Shown piece by piece: positions 35,401 to 43,730 of a stretch of 64,000 nucleotides of DNA. The stretch's first letter is position 1, and the number at the start of each line of letters is the position of its first letter. The notes beneath the pieces are model-generated. The model was not told the origin of the DNA and did not search any database. It saw only the letters and a list, made by a program, of their open reading frames with translations. The DNA is from Pseudosulfitobacter pseudonitzschiae (GTDB lineage: Bacteria > Pseudomonadota > Alphaproteobacteria > Rhodobacterales > Rhodobacteraceae): contig NZ_CP022415.1 of the NCBI RefSeq assembly GCF_002222635.1, positions 1,426,001 to 1,490,000 on the forward strand, written 5' to 3'. Position numbers and translations under genes: made by a program.

Positions 35401-36792
35401 TTACTTGGGGCCGATCATGTTTTCGGGGCGCACCACACGGTCAAAGGTTTCGGCATCGACAAAACCCAGCGCAATCGCTTCTTCTTTCAGCGTCGTGCCG
35501 TTCTTGTGCGCGGTTTTCGCTACCTTGGTGGCGTTGTCATAGCCGATTGTGGGGGCCAGTGCCGTCACCAGCATCAGCGATTCCTTCATCAGCTTGTCGA
35601 TCCGCGCGACGTTCGCCTGCGTGCCGACGACCATATTGTCGGTAAAGCTGCCTGCCGCGTCACCCAGCAACTGCATTGATTGAAGCACATTATAGCTCAT
35701 CATCGGATTGTAGACATTCAGCTCGAAGTGGCCTTGTGACCCTGCAAAGCCCACGGCTGCATCGTTGCCCATCACATGCGCACAAACCATCGTCAGCGCC
35801 TCGGCCTGCGTCGGGTTTACCTTGCCGGGCATAATCGACGATCCAGGCTCGTTTTCCGGTAGGATCAGTTCGCCCAAGCCCGAACGCGGGCCGGAGCCCA
35901 GCAACCGCATGTCGTTGGCAATTTTGAACAGTGACGCGGCCACGGTCTTGAGCGCCCCCGAGAACATGACCATTGCGTCATGAGCGGCCAACGCCTCGAA
36001 TTTGTTGGGCGCGGTCACAAAAGGCAAGCCGGTGATCGCGGCGATCTCGCCTGCGACTTTCTCGGCAAAGCCCTTGCGGGTGTTCAGTCCGGTGCCTACG
36101 GCTGTGCCGCCCTGCGCCAGTTCATAGATATCGGGCAGGCAGGCTTCGACCCGTGCGATGCCTTTGGCGACCTGATGGGCGTAGCCGCCGAATTCCTGTC
36201 CCAGCGTCAGCGGCGTGGCGTCTTGGGTGTGGGTGCGGCCGATCTTGATGATGTCTTTGAATTCGTCCGATTTGGCGGCCAGTGCGTCATGCAGCTTGCG
36301 CAGACCGGGCAATAGCGTGTCGCGGGCCACCATGCCAATGGCCACATGCATTGCCGTGGGGAAAGTATCGTTTGACGACTGGCCCATATTACAATGATCG
36401 TTGGGGTGGACGGGGGTTTTTGATCCCATTTCGCCGCCCATGATCTCGATTGCACGGTTCGAGATGACTTCGTTTGCGTTCATGTTGGACTGGGTGCCCG
36501 ATCCGGTCTGCCATACCACCAATGGAAAGTTGTCATCGAATTTTCCGTCAATCACCTCTTGCGCGGCTTGGTCGATGGCAGGGGCCAGCTCTGCATCCAG
36601 ATCACCGAATTCCAGATTAACGGCAGCGCAGGCCTTCTTGATCACGCCCAATGCACGGACGATGGCAACGGGTTGTTTTTCCCAGCCGATGGGAAAGTTC
36701 AGGATCGAGCGTTGCGTTTGCGCGCCCCAATACTTGTCCGAAGGAACTTCGAGAGGGCCGAAGCTGTCGGTTTCGGTGCGGGTTTGGGACAT
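35401..36792 (-). CDS. fumC: Class II fumarate hydratase
   Basis: A 463-residue, iron-free fumarase of the TCA cycle. The signature [13 protein letters not shown] near residue 320 and the earlier [17 protein letters not shown] and [15 protein letters not shown] match the superfamily. It forms homotetramers in the cytosol. It is the first gene of an apparent operon with DUF4169 and RHH genes. Confidence 0.97.
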   Translation of the reverse strand: MSQTRTETDSFGPLEVPSDKYWGAQTQRSILNFPIGWEKQPVAIVRALGVIKKACAAVNLEFGDLDAELAPAIDQAAQEVIDGKFDDNFPLVVWQTGSGTQSNMNANEVISNRAIEIMGGEMGSKTPVHPNDHCNMGQSSNDTFPTAMHVAIGMVARDTLLPGLRKLHDALAAKSDEFKDIIKIGRTHTQDATPLTLGQEFGGYAHQVAKGIARVEACLPDIYELAQGGTAVGTGLNTRKGFAEKVAGEIAAITGLPFVTAPNKFEALAAHDAMVMFSGALKTVAASLFKIANDMRLLGSGPRSGLGELILPENEPGSSIMPGKVNPTQAEALTMVCAHVMGNDAAVGFAGSQGHFELNVYNPMMSYNVLQSMQLLGDAAGSFTDNMVVGTQANVARIDKLMKESLMLVTALAPTIGYDNATKVAKTAHKNGTTLKEEAIALGFVDAETFDRVVRPENMIGPK

Positions 36793-37023
36793 GAATAGGC
36801 TCCGGGCTTGTGAAATGTCACGCAGGGTGTACCGCCATGACCGCGCTGGTGCAATTGGACAATGCCTGTGTTAGCGTCCGACTTGAGCGGCATTTTCCAC
36901 ATCTGGCAATCTGCATCTGAAATCCGTACCCGAAAGCAATAATGCCTGTGGCAGCCACCTGCGCGGCACCTATATATGTCAGAAAGGGCGCGCAAAGTCG
37001 CGCAGGCTCTGAAAGGATACCTT

Positions 37024-37596
37024 ATGACGCGAACCGTCGCTGCCTTTGTGACATCCACCGCCCCGCGCCTGCACCTTATGGCTGCGCTGACGGTACTGGT
37101 GCTATTGGCGCTGGCTGTGCCAGTGCGTGCCGATATCAGTCCCTTTGTCGGGTCTTACAAAGGGTCCGCCGATGTGCTGTCTGCTGACGGCACCGTGCAA
37201 ACGCGTGACATGAGCGTCGAAATTGCCCGGAACGACAAGGGTTTCTCGGTGCGCTGGACATCTACACGCAGACGCGAAAACGGCACGGAAAACTCGAAAA
37301 CCTATGCCATTCGCTTTGTGCCCAGCGACCGCACGGGGGTGTTTTCCGCCGCGATGGGGCGCAATGTATTTGGTCATGATGTGCAACTGGACCCGATGCA
37401 GGGCGAACCCTATGTCTGGGCGCGGCTGTCGGGTGACACGCTGTCGATCTATTCGTTGTTTGTCACCGATGAGGGTGGCTATGAGATCCAGCAGTTCGAC
37501 CGCACCTTGGTGAATGAGGGACTGCGGCTGAAGTTTCAGCGTTTGCGCAACGGTGTACCGCTGCGGTCGGTCACCACGGTTTTGCAGCGCCAATAA
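37024..37596 (+). CDS. Exported protein of unknown function
   Basis: A 190-residue protein from ATG 37024, which has AAAGGA upstream. Residues 1-36 contain a hydrophobic signal (LMAALTVLVLLALAVPVRADIS) with a likely signal peptidase site after VRA. The mature part has strand-rich segments (FVGSYKGSADVLSADG, GFSVRWTSTRRREN, YVWARLSGDTLSIYSLFV). It looks like a small beta-barrel or lipocalin-like fold. The family is not one I can name. A promoter-like TATATA lies upstream near 36972. Confidence 0.7.
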   Translation: MTRTVAAFVTSTAPRLHLMAALTVLVLLALAVPVRADISPFVGSYKGSADVLSADGTVQTRDMSVEIARNDKGFSVRWTSTRRRENGTENSKTYAIRFVPSDRTGVFSAAMGRNVFGHDVQLDPMQGEPYVWARLSGDTLSIYSLFVTDEGGYEIQQFDRTLVNEGLRLKFQRLRNGVPLRSVTTVLQRQ

Positions 37597-37624
37597 CGTG
37601 TTTTGGATGACCGCCAGTACACAG

Positions 37625-37734
37625 CCCTAGAGCGCTTCGGATGAAACCTGAATCGGATATTCGCTGCCTCTCCCTTTGGTCGAACGCGAATTCCGATGCT
37701 GTTTGTCTCGGGTTAAGCCCGAAACGCTTTAGGG
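37625..37734. repeat. Palindromic MITE-like element at the end of sspB
   Basis: The ends CCCTAGAGCGCTTCGG and CCGAAACGCTTTAGGG are inverted repeats with two mismatches over 16 bases. Inside is a second pair, ATCGGATATTCGC and GCGAATTCCGAT. Thus the roughly 110-base element can fold into one long hairpin. Its right end supplies the last codons and stop of sspB. No other copy is visible in the window. Confidence 0.7.
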
Positions 37735-38241
37735 TTTGCGAAAGCTGTCCAGCGACACCACCTCGGCGTCTTTCTTGCCCGGCTCTTTCTTGGCGTCCGT
37801 GTGATCGGTGTGTTTGACCGGAGACGGCACAACTTCGTGTTTGTCCTGTTCGGTTGTCTGTCCGGTCAGATCATCATCTTCTGCCGGATCCTGAACTTCA
37901 AAGCGCAGGCCGAATTCCACCGATGGGTCAACGAAGGTTTTGATCGCGTCATAGGGGATATACAGCGGCTCTGGCGCGTCCCCGAAATTCAACGTGATCG
38001 AGAACCCGTCATCTGTCACTTCCAGCTTATCATACCAGTGCTGCATCACCACTGTCATCTCGCCCGGATAGCGGTCTGACAGCCAGTCGGCCAGCTCTGC
38101 ATCAGGGTGGCTGGTGTCGAAGGTGATAAAGAAATGATGCGCTCCGGGCAGACCATTGTCTGCCACGTCCTGCAAGACTTTGCGGATCAAGCCCCGCATC
38201 GCGTCATGCATCAGATTGCCATAGTCAATGTTGCGGCCCAT
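37729..38241 (-). CDS. sspB: ClpXP adaptor SspB (alphaproteobacterial type)
   Basis: SspB tethers ssrA-tagged proteins to ClpX. The core begins IDYGNLMHDAMRGLIRKVL and continues LPGAHHFFITFDTSHP and YPGEMTVVMQHWYDKLEV, diagnostic of the alpha form. The tail is acidic and linker-like and ends in a conserved ClpX-binding motif (AEVVSLDSFRKP). ATG 38241 fits the family; ATG 38283 would add fourteen residues. The gene for the tmRNA that makes its substrates is 1.5 kb away. The 3' end overlaps the palindromic repeat. Confidence 0.92.
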   Translation of the reverse strand: MGRNIDYGNLMHDAMRGLIRKVLQDVADNGLPGAHHFFITFDTSHPDAELADWLSDRYPGEMTVVMQHWYDKLEVTDDGFSITLNFGDAPEPLYIPYDAIKTFVDPSVEFGLRFEVQDPAEDDDLTGQTTEQDKHEVVPSPVKHTDHTDAKKEPGKKDAEVVSLDSFRKP

Positions 38242-38319
38242 GCGCGTGTCTCTAAGCCTCTGAATTGCGTTGAGGTCGATCATATAAGTTTTGCGACCAA
38301 GCGAAAGGGGTGTCCAGAA

Positions 38320-39696
38320 TTATCCGACGATCATACCTGCAAGCAGACCCGCCGTCGCCGTAAGCGCCAGCGTGACGGGCAAGCTGCACCGTATCCACAG
38401 CAGCAAAACAGCGGCCAGCATGGTCAGCGCCAGGGCGGTCATGTTCAACGTGGCAAGATCGGGCAGGGGCATCACGCCCATGACATGTACCGTTTCAAAC
38501 AGCACATGCAGGGCAAACCAGACTGACAGGTTCAGGATCACTCCGACGACGGCGGCGGTGATCGCCTGCAAGGCTGCGGCCAGTCTGGGGCGTCCCGACA
38601 GCGTGTCCAGAAAGGGACCAGCGAGAAAAATCCACAAAAAACAGGGCGTAAACGTGACCCATAGTGCCAGAAGCCCCGCCAGAATCGCCATGCCCGGCCC
38701 GCCTTGGGCAAAGCCCGCCAGCAGTGCAACAAATTCAGTTACCAGAATCAGCGGCCCCGGCGTGGTTTCGGCCAATCCCAGCGCGTCGATCATTTGTCCG
38801 GTGTCGATCCAGCCAAAATCCTGCACCACTGTTTGCGTCATATAGGCCAGAACCGCATAGGCACCGCCAAAAGTGACCACCGCGAGTTTGGAAAAGAACA
38901 GGCCCAGTTGCAGCAAAAAGCTGTGCCCCAGCGCCCAGACCAGTGCCAGCGGCGCGACCCAGAGCGAACCCCACAGGGCGATGGTACGCAGCGGGCGGCT
39001 GGTTGTCACGGGCGGAAAGGGCTGTGCTGCGGTGTCACGCGCGCGTATTGCGCCAAACAGACCCGCGCCAAGGATCACCAAAGGATAGGGCACACCAAAG
39101 GCAAACAGCGCCAAAAACGCCAGCCCCGCCAGCCCCCACGCGGCGGGGCCTAACAGTGCCTTGGCGCTGACCCTCAGCAATGCCTGAACCACCACGACGA
39201 TCACCGCAGCCTTGATGCCAACAAAAGCCGCCTGCACCAGCGGCAGCGTCCCAAAATACACATAGCCCAACGCCAGCGCCATGATCACCACAGCCCCCGG
39301 CACCACGAACAACAGCCCGCCCAGCAACCCACCGGCCACGCCGCGCAGGCGCCAGCCTGCATAGGTGGCAAGCTGCATCGCCTCGGGGCCGGGCAACATC
39401 ATACACAGCGACAAGGCGCGCAGGTAATCCTGTTCGCTCAGCCATTTGTGGCGCTCGACCAGTTCGGAGTGCATCAGGGCAATCTGTGCTGCGGGGCCGC
39501 CAAAACTCAGCAGACCGATGCGGCCAAAGATGCGAAACATCTCGGGCCATGACGGCGCGGACTTGTGGCGGGTGCTTGGGGATGTGGTAATTTCGGGCGA
39601 GGTGGACAAAGACGCATCCTTTGAAGTGGTGCAGGATGCGATACTTGGCTCTTGGACAGTCGGGGCAATCGCAGACCCGCAAGCGGCAAAGTTCAT
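38320..39696 (-). CDS. chrA: Chromate transporter ChrA (long form)
   Basis: A membrane protein of about 458 residues with two homologous halves, the arrangement of the long-chain ChrA family that exports chromate. The first half has GLLSFGGPAAQIALMHSELV and MMLPGPEAMQLATYAG; the second has KLAVVTFGGAYAVLAYM and GLAETTPGPLILVTEFVA. The N-terminal 50 residues are Ser- and Thr-rich and poorly conserved, so a later start is possible. It lies directly downstream of ssrA on the same strand. Resistance to chromate is inferred from the family. Confidence 0.92.
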   Translation of the reverse strand: MNFAACGSAIAPTVQEPSIASCTTSKDASLSTSPEITTSPSTRHKSAPSWPEMFRIFGRIGLLSFGGPAAQIALMHSELVERHKWLSEQDYLRALSLCMMLPGPEAMQLATYAGWRLRGVAGGLLGGLLFVVPGAVVIMALALGYVYFGTLPLVQAAFVGIKAAVIVVVVQALLRVSAKALLGPAAWGLAGLAFLALFAFGVPYPLVILGAGLFGAIRARDTAAQPFPPVTTSRPLRTIALWGSLWVAPLALVWALGHSFLLQLGLFFSKLAVVTFGGAYAVLAYMTQTVVQDFGWIDTGQMIDALGLAETTPGPLILVTEFVALLAGFAQGGPGMAILAGLLALWVTFTPCFLWIFLAGPFLDTLSGRPRLAAALQAITAAVVGVILNLSVWFALHVLFETVHVMGVMPLPDLATLNMTALALTMLAAVLLLWIRCSLPVTLALTATAGLLAGMIVG

Positions 39697-39749
39697 GGAT
39701 CAGGCCGCGATGTCAAGCCGCGCAGAGGGTTGTTTGTCGTGGGGGGGAA

Positions 39750-40062
39750 GTGCAGGCTTCTGTTGCCAGGTGCCTGCGAACCCCGCCTTACACTGCTAGG
39801 CGCAAGGACTTAAGTTTCGATGTATAGTTACAGCTTACGCTGCAACTGCCATCGGAGCACGATTGTCATTTGCAATTGTACAGTTTTCGCCGATAACGGT
39901 GGCAGACAGCCGAGACAAAGCATAACCCCTTTAGACGTTCGTCGATCCTATTTCGTCCCCATGATCCCCAAATGAAGGATGTTTGGTGGAGACGCCGGGT
40001 ACCGCCCCCGGGTCCGATCCGCTTATTACGAGCGCGTTTATGTCCATAGTCCCGAAGGACAC
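39750..40062 (-). ncRNA. ssrA: Circularly permuted two-piece tmRNA
   Basis: The acceptor piece comes first: it ends GGCGTCTCCACCA at 39984 and its T-arm reads CGGACCCGGGGGCGG. After a 23-base spacer the coding piece starts at 39960 with GGGGACGAAATAGGATCGA, like the 5' end of one-piece tmRNA. GGGGACG pairs with CGTCTCC as the seven-base acceptor stem. The tag frame (39873 down to 39835) reads ANDNRAPMAVAA then TAA. The gene order is the permuted form known in alphaproteobacteria. The 3' end near 39750 is approximate and is set by a GCAGGC/GCCTGC hairpin. Confidence 0.95.
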
Positions 40063-40066
40063 CTTG

Positions 40067-40095
40067 AATATAGGGCCTGGGTCACGGTCTTGCAA
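40067..40095 (-). promoter_or_regulatory. Promoter of the tmRNA gene
   Basis: On the minus strand TTGCAA (40095-40090) and TATATT (40072-40067) are separated by 17 bases. Transcription should start near 40061, just before a GTCC-TTCG-GGAC hairpin. The match to the sigma-70 consensus is good, as expected for a constant housekeeping RNA. Confidence 0.75.
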
Positions 40096-40177
40096 GGGGG
40101 ATGACGGGGAATCGCGGGGACACAGTTTACACGAACAACGCACCCTATCTATTTGATATTGCTGGACTGTGCCAAAG

Positions 40178-40531
40178 TCAAACAATGTTGGCCACGATCA
40201 ACCAACCGGCCAAAGCTGTCTCGATTCCGCCGAACACCATCAGTTTTTTCAACGGCGGCTTGTCCAGAAACAATGACAGAACCCGCCCGGACGCGGCCCC
40301 CGCATAGGCAAAGCCCAGCATCACATAGGCCAGCGGTTCCCCCAACCACAATGCGGCAAGGCCCGACACCACAAACAACCCACCTACCGAGGCACGGATT
40401 TCGCTCAGGCCCATTGTACTGGTGGTCGGTGCCAGATCCAGCGTGTCGGCGGTAAAGCGTGGTGCAACAAAACCGAACAGGCCAAAAGCAACCGTGGCAA
40501 GGGCAGCCATCACGTTGAATACACCAATCAT
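40178..40531 (-). CDS. DUF4345-like small membrane protein
   Basis: A 117-residue protein with four hydrophobic helices. Segments such as GLSEIRASVGGLFVVSGLAALWLGEP and AYVMLGFAYAGAASGRVLSLFLD resemble DUF4345 membrane proteins. It starts 23 bases after the stop of the next membrane gene upstream on the same strand, so the pair is probably one operon. Function unknown. Confidence 0.75.
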   Translation of the reverse strand: MIGVFNVMAALATVAFGLFGFVAPRFTADTLDLAPTTSTMGLSEIRASVGGLFVVSGLAALWLGEPLAYVMLGFAYAGAASGRVLSLFLDKPPLKKLMVFGGIETALAGWLIVANIV

Positions 40532-40553
40532 ATCAAATACCTGTAGTGGATTG

Positions 40554-41225
40554 TTAATCTCTCACTTCGCCGTAAAGCTGTAGTTCCGTCCCAAGACCGA
40601 ACCGTTGCAGTACAGCCAAGACCGCACCGTAAGTAATTAGCGCGCTCCCAAGCGTTTCCAGGCCTTCCTGAACGATTGTCTTGATTCTGGAATCATAGGC
40701 TTCGCCCATAATCGGCTCCCACAAACTACCGGTGCCGAACAGGCGGCTGAACACCACCAAAAGCAGAAAACCGCAGTACATATAAGCGCCCGAACGGGTT
40801 TGAAAATGCTGAAGAAACGGCACAGCCAGCGTGCCGCTATGACGCTGTGCGATGATCACCCCGACCAGTCCCAGCATCAAGGCAGGCCATTTCCAGAAAC
40901 CGTGCCAGACAAAATCCAGCAGGTAGTCATTCTCGCGGATGACGATCAGCCCGCACATGGTGGCCACCAGAACCAGATAGGCTCGGGCCTGTGGATACCG
41001 CACAGCCGCGTGGACAAAGATCAACCCTGTGCCAAGCGCGAGCAAGCTTTGCAGGTTCTCGGCAAAAGACTCCTCGGAAATGCCGTCACCCAAAACCACA
41101 GCATCCAGATTTACGACGCTCACTACGGCGACCAGTAGGGCCAACAACCCGAAAAACTCGATACCCGCTGCAAACAACTTGGGACGAATACGGGAATAAG
41201 GGGCCGTTATGGGTATTTCTGCCAT
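40554..41225 (-). CDS. Conserved six-helix membrane protein
   Basis: A 223-residue protein from ATG 41225 with about six helices (near 24-45, 62-80, 90-108, 115-130, 155-172 and 195-215 of the mature frame). Conserved-looking loops include ENDYLLDFVWHGFWKWP and EAYDSRIKTIVQEGLETLG. The longer frame to 41285 adds an unlikely N-terminus. I do not recognise a family. It is paired with the DUF4345-like gene. Confidence 0.65.
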   Translation of the reverse strand: MAEIPITAPYSRIRPKLFAAGIEFFGLLALLVAVVSVVNLDAVVLGDGISEESFAENLQSLLALGTGLIFVHAAVRYPQARAYLVLVATMCGLIVIRENDYLLDFVWHGFWKWPALMLGLVGVIIAQRHSGTLAVPFLQHFQTRSGAYMYCGFLLLVVFSRLFGTGSLWEPIMGEAYDSRIKTIVQEGLETLGSALITYGAVLAVLQRFGLGTELQLYGEVRD

Positions 41226-41514
41226 GTGATGTTCAAACCTTGCGCACGAAAAATGGATCACGCTGGATCTGGGTAAATGTAACATATTTGTAACGCGCCA
41301 AAATATGAAAAGGTTTCAAATCAAATTTGAAAATTTTGTACGGCTGTAGAAGGGCCAACCAAGCGATCACAATTCGACGTCAGGTCACAACGGCAATTCA
41401 GGCGCGCGGCGGGGCAATTCTCTTTGTCTTGGGCTGGTATGTCTGGCACGTTTGACGCACGCTGATTCCGGGCGGCCGACAGGCACGCCCGATCAACAAG
41501 AGGGGCCCCGAAAC

Positions 41515-42030
41515 GTGATCGACAAAAGCTATGTCGCGACAATGGCGCGCTATAACGCATGGCAGAACAGCCAGTTGACCGACATCGTCACACATATGGA
41601 CCACGAGGCGCTGGAACTGGATCGCGGTGCGTTCTTCGGCTCGATCCTTGGCACGTTGAACCATCTGCTGTGGGGGGACCGGATATGGCTGAACCGCTTT
41701 GGTGCGGATGTGGATGCGCCCGAGCTGCCGCTGGCCCAAAGTGCGGCACTGACACCGACCGTTGCCGCTTGGGGCGCCGAGCGGTTTCAGGTGGACGGGC
41801 GACTGACAATCTGGGCCGACGGGTTGCACAATCTTGACCTTGCGGGCGGGCTGACGTGGTTTTCTGGCAGCGTTAAGACCAAAGTGACGCGGCCATTTGC
41901 CGAATGCGTGGTGCATATGTTCAACCACCAGACCCATCACCGTGGTCAGGTACATGCGATGCTGACCGCAGCGGGGCAATCGGCACCTGTCAGCGACCTG
42001 TTCATAATGAACACGCAAAACGGCAGGTGA
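41515..42030 (+). CDS. DinB-family protein
   Basis: A 171-residue four-helix-bundle protein. The metal site of the DinB/YfiT family is formed by the His of LGTLNHLLWGDRIW and by HMFNHQTHHRGQVH near 140. A GTG at 41515 with GAGG upstream is the likely start (YNAWQNSQL follows near the N-terminus). Members act as damage-inducible proteins or as thiol-dependent S-transferases; the actual role here is not clear. Confidence 0.87.
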   Translation: MIDKSYVATMARYNAWQNSQLTDIVTHMDHEALELDRGAFFGSILGTLNHLLWGDRIWLNRFGADVDAPELPLAQSAALTPTVAAWGAERFQVDGRLTIWADGLHNLDLAGGLTWFSGSVKTKVTRPFAECVVHMFNHQTHHRGQVHAMLTAAGQSAPVSDLFIMNTQNGR

Positions 42031-42110
42031 CCATAAGACGACGGAACGCATGATCGGGACATGCGTTTGCGTTGAGAATACGGGATCGCGGGGAGCCCCT
42101 TTTGGTCCAC

Positions 42111-42131
42111 AGGATATTTTGAACCAGAGAA
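42111..42131 (-). repeat. Partial copy of the Rhodobacterales intergenic repeat
   Basis: Minus-strand TTCTCTGGTTCAAAATATCC resembles the TTTCTTTGGCTTGAAAATATCC core of the elements at 11129 and 12253. The GC hairpin part is weak. It lies in the acuI leader. Confidence 0.5.
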
Positions 42132-42162
42132 GGCAACGAGCCTTCGGGAAGGACAGAGCGGC

Positions 42163-43146
42163 ATGTTTGACGCATTGGTTGTGAACAAAGACGAGGACGG
42201 CAAGACATCTGCGGCGGTGACGCAGCTGGGGCTGGACGACCTGCCCAATGGCGACGTTGTGGTTGCGGTCGAATATTCGACAGTGAACTACAAAGATGGT
42301 CTGTGCATCGGTCCGGGTGGCGGCCTTGTGCGGAACTATCCGCATATTCCCGGCATCGACTTTGCTGGCACAGTCGAAAGTTCTGATGACGCCCGTTACA
42401 AACCCGGCGACAAGGTCGTGCTGACCGGCTGGCGCGTGGGAGAGGCGCATTGGGGCGGCTATGCACAAAAAGCGCGGGTCAGGGCCGACTGGCTGGTGCC
42501 GTTGCCCGCGGGCCTGGACACCCGTCAGGCGATGGCCGTAGGCACCGCAGGGTTCACCGCGATGCTGGCGGTGATGGCGCTGGAAGATCACGGCATCAAG
42601 AAAGGCCCCGTGCTGGTCACAGGCGCCGCAGGTGGCGTGGGATCGGTTGCCACGGCGATATTGGCCAACCTTGGTCATCAGGTGGCGGGTGTCACCGGTC
42701 GCCCCGAAACGGCGGACTATCTGAAATCGTTGGGTGCCACGCAGATCGTTGCGCGCGAAGAGATAAACGAAACCGTCAAACGCCCGCTGGAAGGCGAGAC
42801 TTGGGGCGGTTGCGTGGATGCCGTGGGCGGCGCAATGCTGGCGCGTGTGCTGGGGCAGATGGAATACGGGGCCAGCGTGGCAGCGGTTGGTCTGGCGGGC
42901 GGGGCTGCATTGCCTGCGACGGTCATTCCGTTCCTGCTGCGTGGTGTGAACCTGCTGGGGATCGACTCTGTAATGCAGCCCTATAACAACCGCGTGCGTG
43001 CATGGGACCGGATTGCCAAAGATCTGCCGATGGACAAGCTTGAAGCGATGGTTCAGCCCGCAACCCTGTCTGACCTGCCCAAGCTGGGCGCCGATATTCT
43101 GAACGGTCAGGTCAAGGGCCGCGTTGTGGTGGATGTGAACGCATGA
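42163..43146 (+). CDS. acuI: Acrylyl-CoA reductase (AcuI/YhdH family)
   Basis: A 327-residue zinc-free medium-chain dehydrogenase that reduces acryloyl-CoA to propionyl-CoA with NADPH. The Rossmann motif is VTGAAGGVGSVATAIL near residue 155. Other landmarks are GIDFAGTVESSDDARYKPGD, GTAGFTAMLAVMALEDHG and GVNLLGIDSVM. In Roseobacters AcuI removes acryloyl-CoA formed from DMSP and protects against acrylate. A BCCT carrier lies 0.6 kb away. It shares four bases with the HIT gene (ATGA). Confidence 0.92.
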   Translation: MFDALVVNKDEDGKTSAAVTQLGLDDLPNGDVVVAVEYSTVNYKDGLCIGPGGGLVRNYPHIPGIDFAGTVESSDDARYKPGDKVVLTGWRVGEAHWGGYAQKARVRADWLVPLPAGLDTRQAMAVGTAGFTAMLAVMALEDHGIKKGPVLVTGAAGGVGSVATAILANLGHQVAGVTGRPETADYLKSLGATQIVAREEINETVKRPLEGETWGGCVDAVGGAMLARVLGQMEYGASVAAVGLAGGAALPATVIPFLLRGVNLLGIDSVMQPYNNRVRAWDRIAKDLPMDKLEAMVQPATLSDLPKLGADILNGQVKGRVVVDVNA

Positions 43147-43556
43147 ACTATGACGACCAGAACATCTTTGCCAAGATCCTGCGGGGCGAGATTCCGAATG
43201 TCACCGTCTACGAGGACGACGATACGTTGTGCTTTATGGACATCATGCCGCGTACGGATGGCCACTGTCTGGTGATCCCCAAGACGCCATGCCGCAACTT
43301 GCTGGATGCCAGCCCCGAACAGCTGGCGGTCTGCATGAAGACGCTGAACAAAGTGGCCAATGCGGCGATGAAGGCCTTTGACGCCGACGGCATCACCCTT
43401 CAACAGTTCAATGAGGCCGCAGGCGGGCAAGAGGTGTTTCATCTGCATTTCCACATCCTGCCACGCCACGAGGGTGTCGCCACACGTCCCCCCGGCAAGA
43501 TGGGCGATATGGACGCCATCCAAGCCCATGCAAAGGCGATTTCCAACGCCATTTGA
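43143..43556 (+). CDS. HIT-family nucleotide hydrolase
   Basis: A 137-residue HIT protein. The catalytic triad His-x-His-x-His is in EVFHLHFHILPRH near residue 98, and the N-terminus IFAKILRGEIPNVTVYEDD is typical of the HinT/protein-kinase-C-interacting group. Members cleave phosphoramidates or adenylylated lysines. It starts within the acuI stop (ATGA). Confidence 0.93.
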   Translation: MNYDDQNIFAKILRGEIPNVTVYEDDDTLCFMDIMPRTDGHCLVIPKTPCRNLLDASPEQLAVCMKTLNKVANAAMKAFDADGITLQQFNEAAGGQEVFHLHFHILPRHEGVATRPPGKMGDMDAIQAHAKAISNAI

Positions 43557-43730
43557 CAGGGGCTGCCCCCTTAACCATCCCAGCAAGAAGAAAATCAGTT
43601 GCCACTTTTTTAAGCGACTGGTTGCCACTTCGGGGATGGGGCCTATGCTTGTGTCTACTAACCTAACGTAGAAATGGGCATGTGGTGGCTGAAAAACTGC
43701 GTGACCCGTCATATTTGGAGGGCACAGTAA

